DNA of 64,000 nucleotides. Origin: Piper betle (lineage: Eukaryota; Streptophyta; Magnoliopsida; Piperales; Piperaceae). Shown piece by piece: positions 55,403 through 64,000 of the stretch (position 1 is the first letter of the stretch; every line of letters begins with the position of its first letter). The stretch is taken from positions 86,982 to 150,981 of the forward strand of contig JAURVB010010159.1 of assembly GCA_033002965.1 (NCBI GenBank). The letters run 5' to 3'. The notes beneath the pieces were generated by a model, which worked only from the letters and a program-made list of their open reading frames with translations, searched no databases and had not been told where the DNA came from. Position numbers and translations under genes: made by a program.

Positions 55403-58400
55403 ATGGATTCCGGGAGCTGCGGCAGTGCCGGCGATTTGAAAAAGTCTGGCAAGGGGAAGCCCAAGGCGGCTAAGAAGGCGAAGGAAAGCGCTCTTAAGCA
55501 AAGTGTGTTTTCACAAAGATTGGATTCTTCATTTATTCTTGTTCACTTGGTCAGCTGCTTGTTGATTTGGTTCTTGCGTTTTTGCAGAATCCCCGGCTGA
55601 GTTTTTCGCGGAGAATAAGAATATTGCCGGATTCGACAACGTATTTTTCTTTGCTTTTTCGTCTGTTTTTTTAATTGATTTAGAAGATTTTGGTTGATGC
55701 ATTCAGATGTTAGTTAGCTGATTTTTTTTGTTCAATTGTGGTGGATTGAATCTGGGACAATCTAGCCTGGGAAATCACTGTACACGACTGTAAGAGAGCT
55801 TGTAGAGAATTCGCTCGACTCCTCAGAATCTATCTCTGAGCTCCCGGTTATTGAAGTTACAATGTAAGTGCATTTGCACATCAATACCAATGTTTTGATT
55901 ACATCATGTGTGAACTTGAATTTCGGTCGTGCACCATTTGATAAAACTAATGGCAGAGGAGACTACTTTTGTTGTGGTGAAACAGAGAAGAGATCAAGAA
56001 AAGCAAGTTTAATAATATGATTGGCTTGGTTGATCGGGAGCGTGTTGATGAAGAACTGTATGAAGATTTTGAAACCGCCAAAGCTCGTGAGGTGGCTTAT
56101 TCGAATTTTTGATGATGACAAACACATGTTTTTATTTCACCTACTGACGAGGTTGATTGATTAATTAATAGAAGCGACATCAAATACTATGGAATTTAAG
56201 CACCACAACATGTTCATGCTTTTCAGCTTCTGTTCTATTTAAATTTACAGAAACGTCTAGCTAAGGAAGCCCGTGACCAAGAAATCCAAGCAAAGAATGC
56301 TTCCCTTGGGAAGAAGGTGAAGGAGCACCCAACATTAAAAGGTTTGAAAGGTCGTGGTGAAGCATCCTTTTATAGGGTAGTTTGTAAGGTAGAGCTGTTG
56401 CACAGAATATAAAGTTTATAATATTTCCCATATGAGCAAGTGAAAATAGAAACTATCAAATTGTTTTTTCAGGACAATGGGAAAGGAATGCCTCATGATG
56501 ACATCCCAAACATGCTTGGACGAGGTCTGTTACAGTCAGATTTAATCACAGGAAAATTTACGATTTATGATGTCTATATCATGGCACACTATTATACAAT
56601 TCTGTTGATGACATGTAGTTCTATCTGGGACAAAGTATGGCTTAAAGCAAACACGTGGAAAATTTGGACTTGGAGCAAAGATGGTGATGCTTTCTTCTTT
56701 TTCTGCGTGCTGTTTTTGTTTGACTTCAGTAGTTGGAAGGAATTATTAGCTTCTTATTCAATTGTTACTTATGTGAACCTTTCTATGCAAGTTACTTTTG
56801 GACTAAGAACCAACTCAAATAAGAATTTTGGTTTTTAGAAAAGTTAGTGATGATAATTATATTGAAGTGCATATGCTCTTTAATATGCATCATTCACGAT
56901 TCATTACATTTTTTTCTTGTCAAATTAGCTGATTGCTATTGCAGGCACTGATTTGGTCTAAAATGAGTACCGGACTTCCTATTGAGATTTCAACATCAAT
57001 GAAGAGTCAAAATTTTATTTCCTTTTGCAGACTGGATATTGACATTCATAAGTATGAGTTCTAGATTTTGATTGTTACTTTAGACCATAGAAGGAAAAGG
57101 ATTGATGTTTCAAATATTTTACAGAAACATTCCTCATGTTCATTTGCACGAAAAACATGACAACAAGGAGCATTGGCATGGAGCAGAAATCCAAGTTATT
57201 ATTGAAGGAAACTGGACAACTTATCGTGTAAGCTAAGGCTTTGGACACTTGTTGGCTTTTTTGAAGGTTTTTAGATTTCTTAAAAGTGACTCAGCATTGG
57301 GTGTTTCATGCATCAACATCTTCTTCGGACTTCTCCTTATGACCATGAAAATAAGAAATGGAATCTCATTTAATTTTGACTTAGTTCTCAATTCATCTTC
57401 CTATTGTTTTTGACTGGTTAATACCTTTTTATCTTTTAATCACGTCCTTGTGCCATGGACAAATTATCTGAAGTGTATTTAATTATTATCTATTGTAGTA
57501 CATGATATCTCTTCACTCTTCTGGTTGGACCTTTTTTGTGCTGCATATTTCATTGATATGAGAATCAGACATCTTTTAGATCCGGGGAATATTTTTAGCT
57601 CATTTGCATAATTTTTTTGACCTCGTGCAGTCAAAGATTCTACATTATATGCGGCAGATGGCTGTGATCACTCCTTATGCTCAATTTCTTTTCAAATTTG
57701 TCTCTGATGCTGCAGAGTAAGTTTTCCATCTGTGAATCAAATCCATTATCTTGCCAATTTTCAAGTATTTCTTTCTGATGTAGTCTCTTTTTCATTGTCT
57801 TAATTGTCAGTAAAAATGTAACAATACACTTTGCTCGAAGAACAGACGTAATGCCTCCAATTCCTCTGGAGACAAAGCATCATCCATCGGCAGTAGATTT
57901 ACTTCTCATAAAGCGTCTGATTGCTGAAACTTCAAAATCAAATCTTCTGCAATTTCTTCAGCATGAGTTTGTGAACATCAATAAATCTTATGCAGAGCGG
58001 CTAATTGGTATTTACTGCAACAAACTTGTGTGCCATTAAATTACTTGATTAAACAGAATCTTTTGTCTATCGAGAAATTCTCTAAATAAATCTGACCATA
58101 TACAGCAATCATTTCAATTGTATTTCTGCTTGAATACCAGATAATGTAGATGGCTAATGTCGGTTTCCTTTATCTTTCAGGTGAGATGGGACCAGACTTT
58201 AATCCGAAAATGGCTGTGAAATCTCTTACATCTCAACAAATTGTTCGAATCCATCAGCTACTACGTCAAGCAAAGTTTGATGATCCAAGTGGAGATGTAA
58301 GAGTTTGATATTAAGATACATGTAATTCATGGTTGGATCATTTCATTTGTCGGGCACCATGCTTTAAATGTGTTTGATATGAAGTATGAATTTAACAATT

Positions 58401-59832
58401 ACTAAATTGCAGAGTCTAAGTCCAGCTGGGGAATACAATCTACGACTAGGGATTATAAAAGAGCTGCATCCAGACATGGTTGCCACTTATGCAGGAAGGT
58501 TGCAATCTTGCTTTTTTGTTTACAGTTTTTCATTAAAATCTAAAATCAGATATTAAACTTAGTTTTTCTCTGATTGTGATATTTGGTTCAGCCCACAAGT
58601 GTTTGAAGGTCACCCCTTTATTGTAGAAGCAGGAATTAGTATCGGGGGCAAAGACGTTAAGCAGGTAATCTCCCATTGAACGTTTGTTTATTGGTCTATA
58701 TGTTTCTTTGGAGTGATTGCTTCTCTGTTGGGATTTGGGTGTTCTTTCAAATTTGAGTTCTCCAGAATATTGAGACACAGTTAACACTTGTGCATGAACA
58801 CAGGGCTTAAATATTTTTCGTTTTGCCAACCGCATTCCTCTCCTTTTTGAACAAGGTGCTGATGTTGTGACAAGGACTGCATTGAAAAGGATTAAGTAAG
58901 TTCTTTTTCGAAGTTTCCATTGATCATCTTTATTCTTAATAAAGTAGCTAACTTTTGTGGAGAGGGTTAAGAAGTATTAAGACATAAGTTGGTTGCAGCT
59001 GGAATAGCTACAAGATCAATCAGACACAAGACAAAATAGGTGTCTTTGTGAGCATTGTCAGCACTAAAATACCTTTCAAAGGGACTGGCAAGGAATATAT
59101 TGGAGATGATATTAGTGAATTAGCTGGTGCTGTGAAGGTATGGTGCCTGCTACGTATACAGAACCTTTTCGCATCCTTAAAAGGCAACTCAAGGAAATGA
59201 CTGTAGATGTTTGTTTCAATTCTTTGTAGTCTTCCATCCAACAATGCTGCATTCAATTGAAGTCAAAAATTGTAAAGAAAATACAAGCTCGGGAACGTCA
59301 GGAAAGAAAGCGTAATATATCAAGGTATTCCACGACCTCTTTCTCACTAGATAGTAGAATTACTTGTTACTCAAATAGCTTTCCAAATTGCAGGTACATA
59401 CCAGACGTTTCCAGATCTATCTATGATGTTCTTAAACAAATGGTGGACAGTTATGAGAAGAAGCGCAAGCGATATGAAGGTGACGAAGAAGAGATCATCA
59501 AGAAAGTTGCAAAAAAGAAATAACAGAAGCCATTCTAAAGGAGAAACTCATCCAACATGTAGAACAGGTAACGTTCAGCCACCTGAGTTCCAAAATTGAT
59601 GAATAACTATAGGACCCAATAATTTTTAGATCTGGCGAATGATGATAAACGATAATCCTTTTCTTCTGCTCAATTACAATAGGTGGAGTACGAAATGGCA
59701 ATGGATTATGCAGTGCAGAGTGGAGTGAGTGAAGAGCCCAAGGAAGATGTTTACATTTCAACCTTGGATGCGGCTACCTACAGCTTTATAGACTTCCAAA
59801 ATCCTGTTTGTTTTTTCAGATTTATCTATTAG
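55403..59832 (+). CDS. TOP6B: DNA topoisomerase VI subunit B, one-base frame break in exon 18
   Basis: Nineteen exons: 55403-55502, 55588-55640, 55766-55863, 55986-56091, 56251-56388, 56473-56524, 56619-56683, 56945-57051, 57125-57227, 57631-57716, 57811-58007, 58181-58296, 58413-58498, 58592-58664, 58804-58895, 58999-59137, 59230-59324, 59394-59567, 59683-59832. The GHKL ATPase motifs are intact: ELVENSLDS (N box), DNGKGMP (G1), GKFGLGAKM (G2). The transducer domain follows. The lysine-rich N-terminal extension is typical of plants. TOP6B is the ATPase half of an A2B2 type II topoisomerase acting with TOP6A in endoreduplication. Exons sum to 2030 nt, one short of 677 codons: at the A6 run 59511-59516 the frame hits a stop at KKVAKKK, while the +1 frame continues through EITEAILKEKL to the conserved end. 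A missing A is the simplest explanation. Confidence 0.95.
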
Positions 59833-60074
59833 TTACGCCTCTTATATTATTGTATATTTCCATTGTCTAATTTTCTTAAAAATTCACATCATTTAATCCC
59901 ATTCATTGGCCAATAACAACAATTACATAGATTGATTGTATTTGCTGTTTTTTCACGGAGCATGTTCAACCAATCAGATACACTACATGTTCGTATCTTT
60001 TGCCTTTTACATTGACAATCTCATGCGATACTCAAAAGAAGAAATCTGATAAGAAATGGGGGGAACCCAGATCA

Positions 60075-61427
60075 TCACGAAGCAGCATTGATCCTGTGGA
60101 GACCAATGTTGAGGTCTGAGGAGATGGAGATGAGGGAGGGAGAGACCTGTGCCAAGCCGCCTTGAACACTCTTTTCTGGTGCGCCCTCACCGACTGGCAC
60201 GGTGCCGGCGAGTTGAACCGGATGTCGAAGACATGGATGGCCGGATCCGCCGTCCCCGACGAGACGTACCACCCGTCCGGCGACCAGTCCTGGTTGATCA
60301 GCGCCGACTGCGACTCGCTGCTCTCTTGCCGCCACCCGAAGGCGTGGATCTCCGTCTGCCGGAGCCGGATGTCCAGCAGCCGGAGCTGCTTCTCCGGGGA
60401 ACCCGTTTGTACCATGAACAGGTTGGTGTCGGCGGGGTTGGGGACGACGCTCATGCATTTGTGCTCAACTTGGTGCTTGTACTCCGCCCTCCCTGTTCCG
60501 AGGTTGAATCCAACGATCCTCTTGTCGGCGCCGACGGAGACGAGCACCGGCCGGTGCAGCAGTCCCGCCACCCCCGTCACCGCTGCTGAGTGCAGGTTCC
60601 GGTGGAGCGGCTTCGGTTTCCATGACTGCTCGGACTCGGTCCACACTACCACCGCGTGGTCGCTCCCCCGGTGGCGAAGGCGACGCCGACGCCGTCGGGG
60701 AGGAAGGTGATGGAGTTGATGATGCCTCTATGGTGGGGCTTGGGTTGGAGGAAGGCGACACGGCTTTGGCCCTTGGCGTTCATGTCGAAGACGGAGACCT
60801 GCGCGTCGGCGTTGTCGGCGGTGTAGGCGGAGAAGAGCCGGTCGCCGGCTGGGTGCCAGGCGATCGCCTCCGGCCACCGGCGCTGCCCGGGGAGGAGCAG
60901 TCGACGGCGGCACCCAGCGGCGCCGCCCCGGAGCCGCCGACCTGGATCTGCCAGAGCCCGACGAGGCCTTCGAGCGCGCTGGTGGCGAAGAGGCGGTCGT
61001 TGACGGGGTTGAGCTCCAAGCACCGGAGCTTCCGACGGTGGCGGCTGGGGAAGGTGACGCTGGGTTGGAACTTGAGCAGCCGCGGGGAAGGTGATTTTCG
61101 GACAAAGGGGATCAGATCCTCGTGCTCCCTCTTCTCCGCCGGCGGCGGCACCTGCGTCGATCGCTTGCCGGCGCCGGTGGGGGTAAAGGCGGGAGCTTTA
61201 CGATCGGGGAGCTTGCGGGATCGGTTGCGCTGGAGGCGGGACTGGGAGAGGCGGAGGAGGTGGGTGGCGCGGTGGAGCTGCCGCTTGAGCTCCTCCACCT
61301 CCTTGGCCCTGTGCTCGACCAGCGCCGCCAACGCTTCCTCATCTTCGTCTCCGTCTACTTCATCGGATTGGTCGCCGTCTGCGTCGTCGATCCTCGGCTT
61401 CTTCGACGGCGGCAGCGGATTGCTCAT
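60075..61427 (-). CDS. WD40-repeat protein, intronless, three homopolymer frame breaks
   Basis: The N-terminus begins MSNPLPPSKKPRIDDADGD, an acidic then charged coiled-coil stretch (about 25-75), followed by a basic linker. A WD40 propeller starts near residue 130 (LRCLELNPVNDRLFATSALEGLVGLWQI) and includes EAIAWHPAGDRLFSAY, VLVSVGADKRIVGFNL and DWSPDGWYVSSGTADPAIHVFDI. The reading frame shifts three times, at the C/G runs 60886-60888, 60665-60669 and near 60131-60140. Each shift is resolved by one additional base, after which the protein runs to a stop at 60075 (end GLHRINAAS). The length is 1353 nt; three added bases give 452 codons. I recognise a conserved plant WD40 protein but not a named one. 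It is convergent with TOP6B (about 240 bp apart). Strong G/C bias at third positions. Confidence 0.82.
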
Positions 61428-62159
61428 CGTCGTCTCCGGCGGCCGGCAAGGACGGCGGCTGGCGGAGATAATAGAGGCGGGTGGGGTAGAATGGTCATTT
61501 GGGTTTTATAGAAAATCGGAGATTGCCATCCACGTGGGGCGGCAATGTGAAGGGGGCTTTGGGTAGAATGGTCATTTTGCGAAGACGGGTAATGGGCGGA
61601 CCATTCGGCATTTTTGTGTAAGCGGTCCAACTTTATATAAGAATTGAATGCGGTGCCCTTTTTTTTTGATATTCCTTATCGTCCTCAAAAAAAATTAAAC
61701 CGGTTATTTTAAATATTACACATGCATAAATACGGTATATAATTTAATTTATTTGGAGTGGGTTTGGGTAATATGAATATATATAGGGCTTAATATAGAG
61801 TTTGCCCCATTTTTAGTTTAAAATAAAATGCTCGGAAATGAGAAGATAAAGCGGCATGTTAAATGGTACGAATAAGAAATTAATTCAACAAAATAAAAAA
61901 TATTCAAGTTTATGGGGCAACATATTACAATGTGGACAAAATGTGATACTTTTGACAATTTTGCAAGACTTTTATGAAGTGAATATAGTATAACATTAAA
62001 AATTTAACCCGTGTGCCTAATATCCAAACTCGGTTCTTGAGCCATTATAGATTTAATCCAAAATCATTTATAATCAAAGGGAAAAAATTACGTAAACATA
62101 ATTGAAATAATGTGAAAGAATACAAACATTAAAGTGGAGGAACAAATAAGCAGGATAGG
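61428..62159. other. WD40 gene promoter side and AT-rich DNA
   Basis: About the first 200 bases are leader and promoter of the minus-strand WD40 gene. The rest is AT-rich up to the retroelement junction. No further gene. Confidence 0.5.
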
Positions 62160-63797
62160 CTCTAGGTCATGAGTAGGATAGTTACGCTCATGCACCTTGA
62201 GCTGACGAGATGCATAAGCAATAACCTTATCCTTCTGCATCAAAACACAACCTAAGCCAATCCCTGAGGCATCAATATACACTACAAAATCCTCATGTCC
62301 CTCAGGCAATGCGAGGATAGGCGCCGAAGTCAACCTCTCCTTTAGCATCTTGAAACTCCGCTCACATTCGTCTGTCCATATGAACCGTTCCTCTTTCCTA
62401 GTCAGTCGCGTCAGAGGGGCTGCTATGGAAGAGAAGTCCTGAATGAACCGTCTGTAGTATCCAGCCAATCCCAGAAAACTCCGAACCTCCGTAGGTGTCT
62501 TCGGTTGTTCCCACTGCACTACTGCCTCTATCTTAGCTGGATCCACTGAGATGCCTGATGCTGAGATGATGTGGCCAAGAAAATTCACCTCTGACAACCA
62601 GAAACTGCACTTCGAAAATTTCCCATACAACCTATGCTCTCTCAGTGTTTGCAACACAATCCTCAGGTGTTGCACATGTTCTTCCTTAGATGAAGAATAT
62701 ACCAGTATGTCATCCACAAAGACGATCACAAACTGGTCCAAGTACTGATTGAACACTCTGTTCATCAAGTCCATAAATGTTGCTGGAGCATTGGTCAATC
62801 CAAACGGCATGACCAGAAACTCGTAGTGTCCATATCTCGTCCTGAACGCAGTCTTCGGGATGTCTTCTGCTCTAATCCTCAGTTGGTAGTATCCTGATCT
62901 CAAATCAATCTTCGAAAAGACAACTGCTAAGCTCAACTGGTCAAATAAATCATCAATACGAGGAAGAGGGTATCTGTTCTTAACCGTTGCATGGTTTAGC
63001 ATCCTGTAATCTATGCATAACCGCATGCTTCCATCCTTCTTCCTCACAAATAACACCGGTGCGCCCCAAGGGGAAACGCTCGGTCTGATGAATCCTTGGT
63101 CCAACAGTGTCTGTAGCTGTTCCTTCAGTTCCTTGAGCTCCAGAGGTGCCATCCTATACGGAGCTCTCGAAATTGGGGCTGTGCCAGGCATCAACTCGAT
63201 GGCAAGATCCACCTCTCTGTCTGGCGGCAATCTAGTAATCTCCTCAGGAAATACATCTGTAAATTCGCCGACCACTGGAATCTCTTCTATACTCGGTTGT
63301 TTCCCTGGTCCACTCTGCTGTGACTGCTGTTGGGGAGCTGGAAGTGCAAGTCTCTGCTGAGGCGCTGGGAGTGTCAACTGCTGGCTCTGGCTAGTCGGAC
63401 ACGTTGCAGCCCTATGTCCCAGTTGACCGCAACTGTAATAGGCCCTAGTGCCTCCTCTGCACTCTGCGGCCCTGTGTCCTGGCTGACCGCAGTTGTAACA
63501 AACCCTAGTGCCTACTCTGCACTCTGCGGCTCGGTGCCCTGGCTGACCACAGTTGTAGCATACATTTCTGCTTGCTCTGCACTCTCCCCAATGATGGCGT
63601 TGGCAACTCTGACAGAATGGGGCTCTGCTGCCCTGTACCTGGCCATCCATGGCTCTCATGGCTACTGGCGCATCTACACGTCGTCTCTGCTGTGCCCCCT
63701 GCTCTGGCTGATATGGCCTCGGATGTTGCTGCCTCTGGTCGACATCTCGACGTGGTCGTGTAGCTATCACCCGCTCTGCTTCACCTGCAGCTCTCAC
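62160..63797 (-). pseudogene. Ty3/Gypsy (Tekay-like) gag-pol fragment lacking protease
   Basis: One open frame on the minus strand covers the C-terminal gag with zinc knuckles (about 63610-63390), then RT and the start of RNase H. RT motifs are intact: [37 protein letters not shown] and the catalytic FVDDILVYS. RNase H begins [11 protein letters not shown] and stops at the truncation after NYPTHDLE, at about 62160. The aspartic protease that normally sits between gag and RT is missing: the knuckles lead through a Gln-rich linker straight to the pre-RT segment [16 protein letters not shown]. The fragment is truncated downstream (no integrase) and upstream by an LTR insertion at 63798, so the first ~15 codons of the open frame are LTR, not gag. 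Confidence 0.9.
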
Positions 63798-64000
63798 TGT
63801 AACACCCCAAATCCGGTCCACGCTCATGAACCGAACCGGCATGTTACAGGCCCCGGTTAGGTCCGCTAACCCGAACCTAACTCATGCGGATCCAATCTCG
63901 GCGTCTTAAGATGAAGATACGATCCATCATGAATGAATAAATGTGCAAAATCCTAACATGGTACTACATGAATGACATGCAAATTCAATTCCACGCCATC
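63798..64000 (+). mobile_element. 5' end of an LTR inserted into the gag-pol fragment
   Basis: Begins TGTAACACCCCAAATCCGG, the same subfamily as the solo LTRs at 37585 and 50835, and runs past the window end. The left flank CTCAC would be the target duplication; the right side is not visible, so solo or full-length cannot be decided. Confidence 0.9.

Noticed and set aside
60149..61566. Long plus-strand frames antisense to the WD40 gene
   Set aside because: Shadows of a GC-rich coding sequence; the minus strand carries the WD40 repeats.
63797..63842. The apparent start of the gag-pol frame at 63842
   Set aside because: The first codons come from the LTR inserted at 63798; the fusion is accidental.

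Overview
This is plant nuclear DNA. It has spliced genes with GT-AG introns, chloroplast-targeted and plant-specific gene families, a miR156-regulated SPL gene, and abundant Ty3/Gypsy, Mutator-like and hAT-like transposon debris. An angiosperm is certain. A non-grass monocot is my best guess, because of the very GC-rich intronless WD40 gene and GC-rich first exons set in AT-rich intergenic DNA, but the sequence does not settle it.

Layout. 1-4.8 kb: AT-rich DNA with decayed hAT-like MITEs, one carrying a tRNA-like module. 4.82-9.92 kb: a complete but dead small-LTR Ty3/Gypsy element (Reina-like) with a perfect 5-bp target duplication. 11.3-15.25 kb (minus): BRCC36-type JAMM deubiquitinase, ten exons. 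15.4-25.97 kb: a Mutator-like complex made of a short GC-rich element, a FAR1-type MULE with transposase remnants, a ~983-bp tandem array with embedded LTR ends, and a 1.3-kb duplication flanking a chimeric LTR. Four transposon-like ends here abut (TA)n microsatellites. 27.1-30.6 kb (plus): CDK5RAP3/C53, ten exons. 32.1-35.7 kb (plus): SPL9/SPL15 (IPA1-type) transcription factor with a perfect miR156 site. 36.6-37.4 kb: a ~200-bp tandem duplication in which one copy holds a MITE and the other preserves the empty site. 37.6-40.5, 48.8-54.6 and (nested) 50.8-53.8 kb: ~2.9-kb solo LTRs with target duplications. 42.75-44.67 kb (plus): Clot thioredoxin. 45.16-46.98 kb (minus): plastid RNA-binding protein PSRP2. 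55.4-59.8 kb (plus): DNA topoisomerase VI subunit B, 19 exons. 60.1-61.4 kb (minus): intronless WD40 protein. 62.2-64 kb: a Tekay-like gag-pol fragment interrupted by another LTR.

The host genes are housekeeping or developmental and show no operon-like relationship. Clot/PSRP2 and TOP6B/WD40 are convergent pairs. Three genes (SPL, TOP6B, WD40) look intact except for single missing bases, all in homopolymer runs (five breaks in total). That pattern suggests consensus errors in the assembly rather than pseudogenes.

I found no new defence or metabolic system. The most unusual material is the TA-microsatellite-anchored, GC-rich Mutator-like complex with its LTR-bearing tandem array, and the hAT-like MITE family that carries a tRNA-like module.
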